The notes below the pieces were generated by a model. It worked only from the letters and a program-made list of their open reading frames with translations, had not been told where the DNA came from and ran no database searches. The translations under genes and the position numbers were made by a program. Source: Clavulina sp. PMI_390 (taxonomy: Eukaryota > Basidiomycota > Agaricomycetes > Cantharellales > Hydnaceae). Taken from it: DNA of 64,000 bases. How positions within the stretch are numbered: the stretch's first letter is position 1; each line of letters opens with the position of its first letter. Location: positions 169,788 to 233,787 of the forward strand of contig WIDE01000018.1 in the NCBI GenBank assembly GCA_015039315.1. Reading direction: 5' to 3'. Shown in pieces: positions 9,988-22,234 of the stretch.

Positions 9988-12836
9988 ATGCAGGTGAATG
10001 GTGATGAGCCCATCCATCAGGCTGCTGCTCCATCAGCACCTTACATTCTAGGATCAGCACGCACTCTAAAGAGCCTTCCTGAAATTCTTGCGGCGCTATC
10101 CGCAGTTCAATCCAAGGAAACCGCCCTTGCTTCTTCGCTCTCGGGACTTCTTGACGCTCGCGAACCTCTCCAGTCATCTCTTGCCCGAATATCTAGATTA
10201 TCCCAAACGATTGAAGCTGTCAAAGATGAATCAGAGTCGATATCGCGCAAGGTTGGCGTTACTGCCCAGACGGCGGATAGGGTGCGGGGAAAAGTCCAAG
10301 CCTTGGACGAAGAAATGAGACGTGTACGAGAAGCAGGCGATCGCGTCGCTCAGGTTATGGATCTCAAAGTAAGTTCTATTCCATGTCGCCTTGTAGGCTG
10401 TGTTCTGAACCCGACACTCGGTAGACATCTTTATCGGCGTTGCAAGCCGCTATCGAAACTGGTGACTGGGAAGCCGCAACCCGGCACTGTTCAAGAGCCA
10501 TGGCTGTACCTGAGGACATAATCTCTGGACCTTTTGCAGAATCTACAGTGGTATGTGTGCATGTTCTCATAAGCTGTCTACCATTTGCCACTTACTGACA
10601 ATGCCTATCTTACCGCACCATTTCAGCCGACAGCAGAATCCCACCTTCCACCTCAAGAGACTCTTGCAAATGCGCGTCTAAAGCTACTGGACGTCTTCCG
10701 CCAGCAATTCGACAAGGCTGCTATTTCAAGAGACTCTGCTGGGATCACTCGCTTCTTCAAGCTCTTCCCTGCTGCTGGCTGGGAGAAGGAAGGACTCGAG
10801 GCGTATTCAGATTTCGTCATTGATCTTGTACGAAGTCGTCCTCAAACTTCTGGCAAAAGTACGTCCAGGTGGTCAATGCGGCCCCACCCATTCGTGCTGA
10901 TCAGGGCAACTCTTGTAGTTTCCTCGCCCATGCACTTCGTCACTGCCCTCACATCCCTCTTCGAAAGCATTGCCATGATTGTGTCACAGCATCAACCTGT
11001 CGTTGAAAAGTACTATGGGGCAGGGAAGATGTACCCCGTCATCAAGCGACTGCTTCAAGAATGCGACAGAGTTGTCAATAGCCTTATCGCAGCTTGGGAA
11101 GACGAAAGGCAGACCAAGCGCAAGGTGCGTTATCGCCTCGTGTAGATTCGTTTCCCTTATCACTCATGGGCCAACTTACTAGCTTCAAGATGTCGTCGCT
11201 TCCCCGCCCACGTATATCCATCAACCGGCCGGGCCAGGAAGAAAGCAGACAGCACCAATTGAGCCTGACTTGGTGGATCCTCGAGACATAGACCAGTTCC
11301 TGACCGAATTGGCTGGGATGGCGGGTCGCTGGAGTCTATTCAGGCGCTTCCTCTACGATCGCCTGCGGGTAAGCCCATCCTTCGTGGGTCTATGCATGCT
11401 ATCGACTGACGGTATTTGTAGGAAGACGCGCTCGCAGAAACGCCCCCGGCCGTAGATGATCCAAGCACCAACCTCGGCGCTGCTCCCCCACAACCGGAGA
11501 CAGATTCCACTCTCCCTACCCTTTCCCCTACTGAAATCGCAGCACTGTTGGAAGAGAGCACTTCGAAACAACTATTTGCGACGCTGATAAAAACGTACTA
11601 TATCCCTCTCGAGATATGGTATCTTCGGACGATCATCTTCAAGTCCCATCGTCTGTCGACCTTGGACACCGCTTCACAGCCTCCTCAACATACAGCGCCA
11701 GACGATGTATTCTACATCCTGAAGGCAGTGCTGAGTAGGGCTTGCTCTGTCGGCGAGGTGGAGTGCCTAACAAAAATGTGCGCTTTGAGCAAGGACGCTA
11801 TTGAGCGAGATTATGCTGGAGTCATCAAGGCGAAGCTCGAGGATGTGTATTCGTCCAGAACAGGGGCGCCACCTGCCAGGAGCTTAGCAGGCGAGAAGGC
11901 AGAGCGAGAAAATCGCACGACATTTATGGTGGGTCTTGCAATCTTTCCACGGCATGAGGTACCCCTTGTGTTAATACGACAAACCAACAGATTTTGCTTA
12001 ATGATCTATCGATATCGTCATCCCACACTGAACTCCTCGTCCGCGGCCTCACCTCATCAGGGCTCCTGGAGAACTCTTTCCTGGACTCTGAACTTCCCAG
12101 CGCCGCAACAGCGATTGAGACGATTGCCGTTGCTACTACGACGTTCAAGAACCTCGTCCAAGGTGGTATCGAGCAACTTTTCAATCAGCTAACCCGCCCC
12201 AAATTGCGCCAGTTCGTCGTCGACGTGTACAAGGATGTATCGTATAAATTGGACCAAGATGCGTATGCGGCAGCAGAGTACAACGATATCGTTCGCAAGA
12301 GGTTCATCAAGCTGTGGTCTGCGCTGCTCGATGGGTTCAAGGTACAAGTCATGTGTGCACTTTATTGGTTCCGCCAGCTTATCTGATTATTATCTGACGT
12401 ATAGGAGACATTCACTGACAGCAACTATCACGCCTTTTTCCTTATTACTGTGGAGATTCTCACTCGGCTGTGGGAAAAACAAATATTGGCTATGCGCTTC
12501 TCCGAGCTCGGCGCCATTCGTTTTGATCGAGACCTTCGAGCAGTATCTTCATTCTTGGGCAATCAGTTGGAATTTGGAGATACACGTGAGAAATTCCAAA
12601 GGTTGCAGCAGATATCGACATTACTCAACTTGGATGAGGTGTGTATCCGCGTTTACCCGTCTCTTCATGCGAGATTGTATTCGCCGCCCAACTCAGCTAC
12701 GATCACTTACCGTATAATCTTTACTCCCATCAAAATTTCATAGGAGGAGGACCCCGAAGAGTTCTATAGCGGATCGGGTATTGTATGGCGCCTCAGTGCC
12801 AACGACGCCAAAACAATTGTATCCCTCCGGACATGA
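9988..12836 (+). CDS. COG4: Conserved oligomeric Golgi complex subunit 4
   Basis: ATG 9988 opens an acidic, helical protein. A coiled-coil N-terminus (LPEILAALSAVQSKETALA, then ISRLSQTIEAVKDESESIS) is typical of COG4. Middle segments include GDWEAATRHCSRAMAVP, ITRFFKLFPAAGWEKEGLEAY and VEKYYGAGKMYPVIKRLLQE. The C-terminus WRLSANDAKTIVSLR ends at TGA 12834-12836. COG4 is part of lobe A of the tethering complex that returns Golgi enzymes in retrograde vesicles. It is a cytosolic, peripheral Golgi protein. About nine introns of 45-65 nt interrupt it, with no stops in the exons I joined. Overall length (about 750-800 residues) fits the family. This is a single-copy housekeeping gene and a good phylogenetic marker for the contig. 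Confidence 0.88.
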
Positions 12837-13194
12837 TACCCGTCCCTCCGACTCCGGCGGTTGTATCCTACCCTTTTGGCTACGCTTCTCAATTGACATC
12901 CCGACCTACGTATTTCTCGTTGACTGGGGTCCGATCTATCTTCCAGCTTTGCTTCGGACTGCTCGCCGACGTGGAGTGATTGATCATTCAGTACAAAATT
13001 GCGTTGCGCACGATCACAAGTCAGAACATGTCGTCGTACCGATATGATTCAGAAATCAAGCTTCGTCCACGATACTTTCATGACATCCTCCAGCCTAGAT
13101 CCCATTGAGAAATAAGCAACCCGTGATGACCGCTCCCTAGACAGCCCCACTGGCCAATGATTTGCGACATCAGCTTCGACCACTAAGCCAGGCA

Positions 13195-13202
13195 TATATA
13201 AG
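13195..13202 (+). promoter_or_regulatory. TATA box of the GH71 gene
   Basis: TATATAAG lies about 85 nt upstream of ATG 13282, the usual distance for a fungal TATA-driven, regulated gene. Confidence 0.5.
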
Positions 13203-13281
13203 GACGGCTGTTTTCTTTCTGGTACCCCCAACAACAGCTCGTTGTTCAGAGAACTTGATACCAATACCTCGTTGACGACTG

Positions 13282-15052
13282 ATGCTGAGACGTGCTGCGA
13301 AGACAGGCTTCGTCGCCTTCATGGCGCTAGCGTATCGTGCAAGTGCTTCAAAGGTGTTCGCTCACTTCATGGTACGCCATTGGATTCGCCCATTGTAGCC
13401 GCCATGTTCCTCATCACGAAGTTGCGAATAGGCGGCCAACTCGTACTCGTACTCCCAATCCGACTGGGCTAACGACATCAATACTGCCAGCGGAATCGGC
13501 ATCGATGGGTTTGGTGAGAGACCTTTCTTCAATACTTCATTCATATGCCGGATATCTTATGTCTTCATTTTCTTCCTCAGCTCTCAACCTCAACGGCAAC
13601 GACTACGAGATCGACCGACTTGCTGATGCTTATGCAGCTGCTATTTCTCATGGAAGCTTCCAGTTCTTCTATTCCTTTGACATGAGCTATAGCTGGGATG
13701 CTGGTACCATTGCTACTATCGTGGAGAAGTATGCCACTTCTTCTGCAACATACACATGGAACGGAAAGGTAATTCGGCTCAGTTCTTCACCATACCCCTG
13801 CTTACGTTTGCTGTGAACCGCCTAGGTGCTGGTCTCCACTTACTCCGGAGAATCGTATGGCGATTCGTTCTGGAACAGTGTGAAGAGCACACTTTCGAGT
13901 GCTGGGGTCTCTGTCTCGTTCGCCCCGGCATTTACATCGTATCGCGATCCCAGTCTCGCCAGCCAGCTATTGTCGGATTTCTCGTCTGTCGATGGCTTCT
14001 TCAACTGGTGGTCTTGTAAGAGAGCCCGCCTCATCTCCTCACACAGTAGGAACTGACGAATACTTCTTGTACGGTTAATCAGGGCCGGCGGATAACGGTA
14101 ACCTTTTGACCACTGATACAGACTTGGCATACCAATCGGCCATCAAGGACAACCGGTCCGGACCTTATATCATGAGTCAGTCTATTGTTCTCCTGAACCC
14201 AAAACTCTGGCTATGACTCATGTTTTCCTTTAGGTGTCTCCCCGTTACAATTCAAGGAGCTCGGTGAACCGAACGACTGGGTGGAACTCAGCGACACTCT
14301 GTGGAAGTATCGATGGGAGCAGGCGATTGAGGATGTGAAGCCCGACATCGTCGAGATTGTCACCTGGAACGACTACGCCGAGTCCCACTACATCGGTAAG
14401 TCTTCATCACTGTAGCATGTGCCATGGTATTGACATTCCCTTGCATTCAAGGCGACATCAACCCGAAGTAAGCCGTTCTTTCTTCTCATGACCGGGTACA
14501 CATGACGCTCACCGCTTATCCCAGCGTGTATATCGGCGACGCGGCTGCCTACGTAGACGGTTTCCCCCACGCGGACTGGCGAATCATCGGCCAATACTAC
14601 ATCAGCTGGTTCAAATCTGGGAGCGCACCTTCTGTGACCGTAAGCTTGTGGTTCTTTGGGATCCTTAGTCTAATATGCTCCCGCTCACCTGTTTGACTCA
14701 TCTCCAGACTGATCAACTCATTTTCTGGTATCGCGAGTACCCCAAGGCAGCAGTGTGCCCGACCGGTGACCTCCCGCGCAATTCTCAATACCCCGCTGAT
14801 GCTGTCTTCGCTTTTGCTCTCCTCGCCTCACCCGCCACCGTTACTCTTGACATTGGGTCCACGCACTATCAGTGGGATGCTCCTGCTGGTGCCTCGATCG
14901 GCTCCGTCAACTTCCCCGCTGAGGACAACCAGATTCCATTCTTCCAGATCGAGCGGAATGGATCTGTCGAGAAGAGTGGATATGGGAGCCTGTATGTGAC
15001 GAAGGAATGCAACGGGATCTACAATTTCAACTTCTGGGTTGGCGCCATCTAG
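13282..15052 (+). CDS. GH71 alpha-1,3-glucanase (mutanase)
   Basis: ATG 13282 starts a signal peptide (LRRAAKTGFVAFMALAYRASA). Exon 2 holds a segment YSQSDWANDINTASGIGIDGF. Then come FQFFYSFDMSYSWDAG, VLVSTYSGESYGDSFW, VSFAPAFTSYRDPS and FNWWSWP. The GH71 active-site region VEIVTWNDYAESHYIGDI carries the conserved acidic residues. A C-terminal beta-rich domain (VTLDIGSTHYQWDAPAGAS) ends at TAG 15050-15052. Seven or so short introns are present. GH71 enzymes are secreted and hydrolyse alpha-1,3-glucan of fungal walls or mutan, in wall remodelling or attack on other fungi. Every catalytic-region motif is intact. The 3' end is convergent with the next gene, 380 nt away. Confidence 0.88.
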
Positions 15053-15431
15053 TTACCACTCAATCAGGGCTCTCGTACAGGTATGTATACCTGTCGCTGC
15101 AATCATCCAAATTTATTGTGTCGCACATAATGTACCATGTACACGTGCCAGTGGGCAGGAAGGTCGCTTCAGAATATCATCCACATTGTCAAGCAGCCAC
15201 TGAATTAGATAACTTGATAAAGAACATTCCAGGACTACCGACGTAACACCTGAGGAAAGGGAAAGAAAACGGATACGAAAGAAATGGACAAAGCAAAGAA
15301 AAAAAAAAAACATCAAAGCATCGTAGAAGCATGAAAATCATCGAACGCAATTCTTCCCAGGGGGATAACGACAACAGGTCAGTGCAGGCATCGGGAGCCA
15401 ACTGCACACATAGAGATCTTGGAGAGGTATA
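15053..15431. other. Convergent 3' intergenic region
   Basis: It lies between two genes ending towards each other. It contains a poly-A run at 15299-15310 and A-rich sequence fitting 3' UTRs. No gene is seen. Confidence 0.45.
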
Positions 15432-17413
15432 TTAGACTTCGGGCATTCCGGAGTATCCAGTTCTTGGCTGCTCGGGATAGTAGCCGTGCTGTGCACCGCC
15501 AGCACCGGGGAACGCCTGTTGAGGATAAGGACTTGCTGCAGGAGCATAAGATGACGGAGCAGGGGTGTGAGAGTACGGTGACGGGTCGTGAGGGCTACGA
15601 CAAAATGAGAAGCGAGTAAATTGTTGAGACGATCACGTCAGTAAAGCAACCAGAGGGGGCATCACGACTTGATGGGAAGGTGCATGATGCTTACTTGTAG
15701 TATCCTGCTTGGTTTCCGCTGATCATACTGGGAGCAAAGCCAGCTTGAGGTGGTGGGGAAGTTGATGGGTAGGTGGGTTGATACTCGCTCATGGCTGCTC
15801 CACCAGTGGTTACGGGCTCGCTGCCCGGCACACCGGAATAAGCGGCGGAGCTTCCACCTGCAGGTGCACCCATGCCCATGTTTGTTGGGGGGCCGGTCCT
15901 CGCGCTCGGCGTACCACTCGGGTTGCGACGTAACAGGAACCACGCGAGGCCAGCCACAATGCCAAGACCGATGATACCACCTACCACACCGCCGGCGATC
16001 GCTCCAGTGTTAGAGCCACCACCGCCTTTGGAGCCACCACTGGTATTGGAGGTAGTCGGCGAAGAAGTAGTTTTGGTGCCTCCTGCGCCAGTCGTAATGC
16101 TGTTGGCCTTGGTCGAGGTTGGGGATGATGATGTTGTTGATCCAGGGGCTTGGGAGCTCTCAGGGCCGTCTTGAAAATAAGCGAGAGTCGTCAGCGCATG
16201 TGTATTGATGCTACCAGGGGTGGAGATGTACCTCCAGTATTCTGTGCGAGAGTCGCATTGAAGAAGTCATCGGTTTGGGTTGGATCCAGGTAAGCCCAAT
16301 GGGGAACACGGGTGCCTGAAGGGATGACTTCCGGATAGGACCCGACTGAAACCATGCTCGTTGGGCAGAAGAAGTTCCAAGAGTCCCAGCTAATGATTGT
16401 GCGATTTTGGCACGAGCCACAGGCGCTCACGAGTTGGTACACCACTGAGGAGCAGATGCCTAGATAGAATTAACATCTATAGTTCAGAAACACGAGTGAG
16501 GGAGAAATAAGAGCGAGCGGGCATACAAGCATTTTGAGTGCCTGTCATCAGAATAAGGTTTCAGCGTGCGGTTCCTCTAGTAGGATTTCAACTCTGACAT
16601 ACTGGTATCATTTGTGGGGCCGACATAATGGTATCCTTCCGCTGTTTAATGAGGAGAAATTATGAGCACCTGGTGCGAGAACACTATGAGGGAGGGGAGG
16701 AAGGCGATACCTATTGAGTTGATTGCGAAGGCTGCAAATCCCAATCAAACAGTGATGAGCGGTCAGAGATTCAGGTTTAGACCATCCAAGAGAAGAGTTC
16801 ACTCACCCCCGCCATTGCATGGTGCTTCCAGATATGCTCCGACCTGAGGTGGGCAGAGCCATGGTGAGGTACCAAAGGTAGAGGGGGACAACAATAGTTA
16901 GCCATCGTCGACAGGTGGCGAGAACAGCGAGGTATCGCGAGACAGGATAGTGCAAGAACTCACAAGACAAGGATTTTGCCTATATCGTACACAATCTTGT
17001 CAGCTTTTAGTAGCAGTGAGGAAAGGTGCTGCACTCACGACAAAGAGTTGTTCGCCTAGGATGCCAAAGACCCAATTATGCATCAGAGTAGCGAGTTTAC
17101 CATAAGACCAATCGATCACATCGTTCAGATGAGGGTTACCATGCAGTATAAGCAGATGGCCTCGGCGTTGATGGACAGCACACTTACCCAACCAAACGTA
17201 TCAAGACAGACGACATCGGACTAGACAGAGACATATATCAGCATTATTCTCGTAGATATCGCGCTTAGAGAGGATTCGAGCAGAAACTGAAGCGCGCCGA
17301 CGGTTTGAGCTCAAGGGTAGGGTCCATGCACGCACCGTTCCTTGTGCATTCACGGTAGTAACGCCGGCCGCAAGAGCAATGGCGAGGGTGGTATAGATGC
17401 TAGAGAGTCTCAT
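15432..17413 (-). CDS. Single-pass surface membrane protein with Cys-rich ectodomain, Ser/Thr/Gly stalk and Pro-rich tail
   Basis: ATG 17413 begins a signal peptide (RLSSIYTTLAIALAAGVTTVNA). The ectodomain contains VYQLVSACGSCQNRTIISW with paired cysteines, and an Asn-rich DDFFNATLAQNTGG. A low-complexity TTSSPTTSNTSGG stalk follows. The membrane helix is IAGGVVGGIIGLGIVAGLAW, followed by LLRRN. The cytoplasmic tail is rich in P, G, Y and S (AAYSGVPGSEPV, YPQQAFPGAGG) and ends at TAA 15432-15434. At least six introns are present. Many Agaricomycetes carry such proteins; they look like surface sensors or mucins, but no function is proven. The N-terminal exons between 16500 and 17350 are only partly resolved. 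Confidence 0.7.
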
Positions 17414-17925
17414 CGCGTTCGATGCCGCAGGCAATCGATGCCAAGACAGTATACTCAGTACAGTGCTGGGCTGGTGTGTGGAGGGAGGAAGTAGAGAGTG
17501 ACGGGCCAGGCGCCGAGAATGGAGCGAGGGACATTATTAGTCAGCAACGGTGCCCGGCCCAATTCAGTTCGACGCCGTCCTCGTTGATGTGCACAGGATT
17601 TTCATCACAACTGATGAAAGATATCACTCACGTCAAGCTCATCGCTTGCTGTTGGGGGCTGTCTTTACCTCACATGTGATATATGGAATATGAGGCCACC
17701 ACCAGTAGGGCAGTGAAGGCTGGCTAGCCCAGTGAGAACTCAGGAACACGATGTGTACGAAGATAGGGTGTTCTAATTATACGACTGCGGACAAGCGGGA
17801 CCGTTCGCTTGGATTGGTCTTGAGACCCGCCGTATGGATGGGGGGTTGGCACTGAAAAATGCACCGATAAGCGCATTCCGGATACAAGAGCACCAGTGAA
17901 AATCTGTTACAAGCCTCCACTATTC
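17414..17925. other. Intergenic region between the stalk protein and the ALKBH7-like gene
   Basis: It holds the promoter of the leftward 15432-17413 gene and the 3' flank of the ALKBH7-like gene. No further coding signal is recognised. Confidence 0.4.
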
Positions 17926-19122
17926 TCATTTTGGTCCTATGAGACGCGAGCGGGTCAGCTCGGTACAAGACATTAGAGCATTGGGAAAAATATTCACCCT
18001 CATCATAATGCTCACTCGCTGTCCCGGATCGATGGTTTGACCGCGAAACATGCCACGAGGTAGCACAGAATGGTCAAACTCGTACCGCACAGCATCCCTA
18101 ATGTTTCATCAAGTATCGGGGCCCCGACAACATGGTGAGATGGGAGTTCTGCGGATCAAAGGCGATATCAGGCCATTTATCTCACCTTTGGATGTACACG
18201 CTACCGGGCAGAAGCAGCGCTTCGAACATGGGCATCTGACTGTTTCCCGAACCCGCTCGGCTAGTTTCAACATGCCGTCCCGAAGCGCCATCCAGGTGGA
18301 CGGGGGATCCTGACGGTCGTCTTACTAGCCTTAGAATCCTGGGAGAGCCGAGGCTGACACCCATGATGATAGAGCCACTGGCTCCAATGTTGTCGACGTG
18401 CGGGCCGATAGCTCCCGTTGAACTTAGATGTAACAAGTGAGTCTGAATCGCGGACGGTGAGTCACTAGAAGGTGCTGGCGGCGCATGCTGTAGGAACAGG
18501 CTCCGCAGACGGTCCACGATGGAGGAGAGTGAGGGGAGGGGGGTTGTCTCTGGTGGTGGTCCGAGCTCAGATGCTATAGTCATATCATCTGGCCAAGATG
18601 TTAGATGCATTTCTCGATAGTTGTTAATTACGCCATCATAATGTCCCTGGTCACAAACGGTCAATGCTCTAGAGTACCCTCATTAACTTGAATGTTATGT
18701 GGTGACTTTACCTCTTCGAAATCATAGTAATCATCCGGAAGGAAGCCGACATGAGGAGCAGACCCATGCTTTGCTCTCCATTCCTTCCGTTTCCGACGAA
18801 TCTCTCTGGAAGGTGTCAGAGAGCTATCGAGTTTCTGGAGTGATGTTTGCAGCAGCACTCTCTGTTCATCGCCAGACAGGAAAGCAGGGTAGAATAGAAA
18901 CGGCGCAGGAGATGAGCTAATGATGGGGTCCGAGAGTATGGAGTCGTGTGGAAAGAAGATGGGCGAATCCTTGTCGACAGTGCTATTCAGTCTCAAAGGA
19001 GTTGGTAATGGAGTAGCAGTCGAAGTTGCTATTCGAGAGTGGTGGAGGTGGCGAGTACAAACACGAGCCTTCAAGCTGGCGCGTGACCCAGAGGAGAGTC
19101 TCTGGCCTGTCAAACGTTGCAT
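17926..19122 (-). CDS. ALKBH7-like 2-oxoglutarate/Fe(II) dioxygenase
   Basis: The first in-frame ATG is at 19122. The N-terminus is Arg/Ser/Thr-rich (QRLTGQRLSSGSRASLKARV), resembling a mitochondrial presequence. Downstream, PFLFYPAFLSGDEQRVLL and FLPDDYYDFEE precede an intron near 18662-18710. The dioxygenase core follows: the HxD metal pair in GPHVDNIGASGSIIMGVSL, LLLPGSVYIQR, then after an intron the distal His in YEFDHSVL, and the 2-oxoglutarate Arg in PGQRVSIMMR. ALKBH7 relatives act in mitochondria and do not repair DNA in the AlkB manner. The C-terminus is uncertain: I read through to TGA 17926-17928, but a further intron after MMR is possible. All cofactor residues are present. Confidence 0.78.
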
Positions 19123-19489
19123 GTGGTGGGTACGAAGGAGTTGCCGTTGCACAAGTTGTTTGGCCTTTGTTTGCTCGGTCAGCCTGTCCGTGACTCCTCG
19201 CCCGAGTCTGTCGTGAGGGTCTACTTTTGATTCCGATGATTGAATCTGTCCCACAACCACATTATTATCAAAATCTCAATCACACCAACTCTCCCATTTG
19301 CACTGGTCTTCAGAGCCAATCAATAGAAAAATAATAGACCGCATATCGTTGCGATGTGTCAAGTCTATGTCCGCCTAATAGCCTTTGTGAGACGGGTTAC
19401 CCTGCTAAATGGAACGCTTGGGACAATCATTCCGTTGCACGGAACGTTGTGCAAATAGATCGTGAAGCGCGCTTGAAACCTCGAGCGAC

Positions 19490-20234
19490 ATGTTAAATAC
19501 TTTCGACGACCAACATTATCCCCCTGTTATCCCCCCAATCCGCGATTTGCACAATGTTTGGAGCTCTATTCCTTTATCAGATGCTCCGAATTTCTTACTG
19601 TTCTACACTCCTAGGTCGTATCACCCCCAACCCACTTTTTGGAGCGTTGTGGAAGCTGTTTGGCCCAAGTATCAGCACATACTACACGCGAATAATCTTC
19701 TTCGCCTTCAAGGCGACTTTTCAGCGAAGATGGAAAAACTGTGCAGAAGTTTCGGCAACTACGACGCTGCAACCGTTTACCATGACCTCAAAGCCGTTCT
19801 AGAATGTGTAGCTGAACAGCGCTATGGAATAATATCAACGTTTCGGATCGAGAACTTCCCGACATCATTGTACGTGTCTTGCCCTCTTCTCTATTTTAGT
19901 TTGGAACTAATTCGCCTTGTGCAGTGGTTTGCTGTTCGTTCTGCGTAGTCAGATGCCTTCACGTCAAATCTGCCACATACCATTCATTATTTCGGACCCC
20001 TCGCTTTCCCTCGAAATCCTTCAGCATGCTGAGCGTTATTTAGAAACGCTTAAACCACGGCTTCCATTCATGCTGATTATCGGAAGGACAACTGGCACAA
20101 TTCAAGTCTATGGCCTGGGGAACGATTGGATCTCTCCAGGGATCACAATGTCTCCAGAATGTTCGAGCAACCTGTTTCAGGTCTTCAGCGCTGCAATTCT
20201 CTTATCCCGTCCTGCCACTAGTAATATACCTTAG
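19490..20234 (+). CDS. Protein of unknown function, two exons
   Basis: ATG 19490 opens a frame (LNTFDDQHYPPVIPPIRDL). It continues to about 19868, is interrupted by an intron with GTACGTG donor and TTGTGCAG acceptor (ending at about 19923), and resumes SFGLLFVLRSQMPSRQI to the stop at 20232-20234. The product is about 230 residues, soluble and mixed alpha/beta in character (FMLIIGRTTGTIQVYGLGNDW). I see no signal peptide, membrane helix or known motif. The intron keeps frame and both exons have coding-like composition, so a real gene is likely. It faces the tandem F-box genes tail to tail, only about 40 nt from the stop of the first. Confidence 0.6.
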
Positions 20235-20273
20235 GGAAACTCATTACATAGTTCAAGTCAAACGATTAGATTA

Positions 20274-22053
20274 TTACTCGATATACATAATTCTTACAGA
20301 TGGAGCCAGCACTGGGGAGAAAGTGTTGTCATCATGTATGAGGGTGGTACCCGAATAGATGCATATCTCTTTAGTATTCATTGACCTTGGTGGCTGAGAA
20401 GGTAATGGTATTGTGCGGGTGGTGCAGCTTTCAACCTGTCCGTCATTCAGCGAATAGCTGGTCAGCTGTACCGAGGTTTGCGACACCAGTTCATCATTGT
20501 CTGCGTCCGAGAGGTGTTCAATTTTTATCGAATATATGCATCGCCCATAACGATGGTGGGTACCAAGCGGGAGATATTCCACATTATGCCTCGTTCGTGA
20601 GGAGCCGTCAATGAGCTCTTGAGTGGTAGATGGGAAAGAATTTTGTGTCAAACGTTCTGGGTTGTTTGGCTCAAGAGTCATCAGGTGCTGATGATCACGG
20701 CAGAAAACGATGGCGGCTGATGACATCGATAACGGCTTCCAGCCTTCCAGCATAACAATCGAGAAGACTTCCGTGGAGTCTGATACCTCGGAGTGCATAG
20801 GTATCGTGTGCATCGAAATGAACGGCATCTTCTCTTGGGCCAAGGGACTATCCCGAGGAACAAGTAGGGGTGGTTCTGATATGAGGAGTTCTCTCTCGTC
20901 GGTGGGAATCATGTAGACCAGCGGGCGAGGTCCCACTACTTGCAGAGCATATCCCTCGCCTGACGCCTTAGATCGTATATATGTATAATAGTGTTAGTAG
21001 ATAGAGCGAGTCGTTTTGCGTCACGTACCCAAGAGTGTTGTTGGGCATCAATGATAATCATTCGATCGGTCCTCCAGTTCCAAATAGCTAAATCGCCCAT
21101 AGTTTCGAATGAGATAAAATCGCCCACCAGCGACATTATACAGAAAGATTTTGCGGAAAGAAAGGGTAGGTCTGAGCGATTGATCGAAGCAGCTCGGGAG
21201 AACTGGGGACGCCCGTCCGAACTCCAGGTTAGAAGGAGAACCTCGGCCAACGTGTCATTTCTAACATTGTGCGATGAGGGCCAGGGTAGAAGTTATTAGG
21301 GAGACAACAAAACATACCCTTCCCAGCGGAATTCAAATGAGAAGGAGCAAGCAATAGCAACGCTCTCACCGTCTTCACACATTTGAACTTTCGCCATCCC
21401 CGTAAAAGACTGTTGCAGCACTACCCCACTGAACTTGACGAACACAGCAGGTTCTAATCTCCCATCAACAGCGCTGAGGAGATCAGTGCAGCACAGGTAG
21501 GTGTCAAAACTGCCTAGTGATGCTTTGCTAATCGCGCTGAGGAGCCATCTTCCGCCAGGGAGTAGGATATCTCCCATCCGATAGAGCCCGCCAGGAGAGT
21601 CACCAAACATCCCAGAGGTATGAAAATCTATTTCATATTCATGGATGTGGATGTCCAATGATCGACTTGGGTTCGCGATGGCATCTGCGATACGATAGAA
21701 GCGAGTCGCTACCCGTCGTAGCGCAGAAGCAGAACTGAACTTTGGGTGATCGAAAGAGTGTGGGACAAGACACTGTTGTGCAGCAAAAGTGCGAAATACA
21801 CGACTCCATAATACCCTATCCTCGAAGAACAGCTCATGAAATGATTTACACGCCTGAGACGTTGGGAGTCAGCTAGGTCCTAGAATTACCCGGTGGATCA
21901 CACGCAGTATGTGCTTACAGAGGTGAATTGAAGCAGCGACCAAGGGTCAAGAAAGTCAAGAGTGTGCTCAACAACGTCGATATTCATCCGCTGGATCCAC
22001 TGATCTCCAGTGGTACGCAGGTTAGTGGCGGCTACAGTACCAGCCGCGGCCAT
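20274..22053 (-). CDS. F-box-like protein, tandem copy 1
   Basis: ATG 22053 starts the protein. The F-box-like helix pair reads VVEHTLDFLDPWSLLQFTS; after an intron (about 21855-21920) it continues ACKSFHELFFEDRVLWSRVF. The rest is a long beta-rich region (DILLPGGRWLLSAIS, QQSFTGMAKVQMCEDG). A WD-like strand DLAIWNWRTDRMIIIDAQQHSW suggests a propeller. It ends MYIE-stop at 20274. F-box proteins recruit targets to SCF ubiquitin ligases through Skp1; here the C-terminal part would choose the substrate. It aligns nearly throughout with the 22235-24040 gene, so the pair arose by tandem duplication. Introns sit at equivalent places. No disabling change was found. The substrate is unknown. Confidence 0.72.
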
Positions 22054-22234
22054 TCCTAGTGAGAGTTAGTATTTAGATCAAAACTGTGTGCGAAAGAGGA
22101 CCATGCAAAGACACGATATCCCACTTTGTGAATGAGTCGAGGGTCGGGTATACACAAATAAACAAGTCTATTTGATTTATCTTCTCACCTTCTCAGGACT
22201 GATAACTATGTGTTTTAAAACAGCGCTGGGGATA

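Noticed and set aside
15299..15310. Poly-A run as a retrotransposed 3' tail
   Set aside because: No target-site duplication or inserted gene is visible; it fits A-rich 3' UTR sequence between convergent genes.
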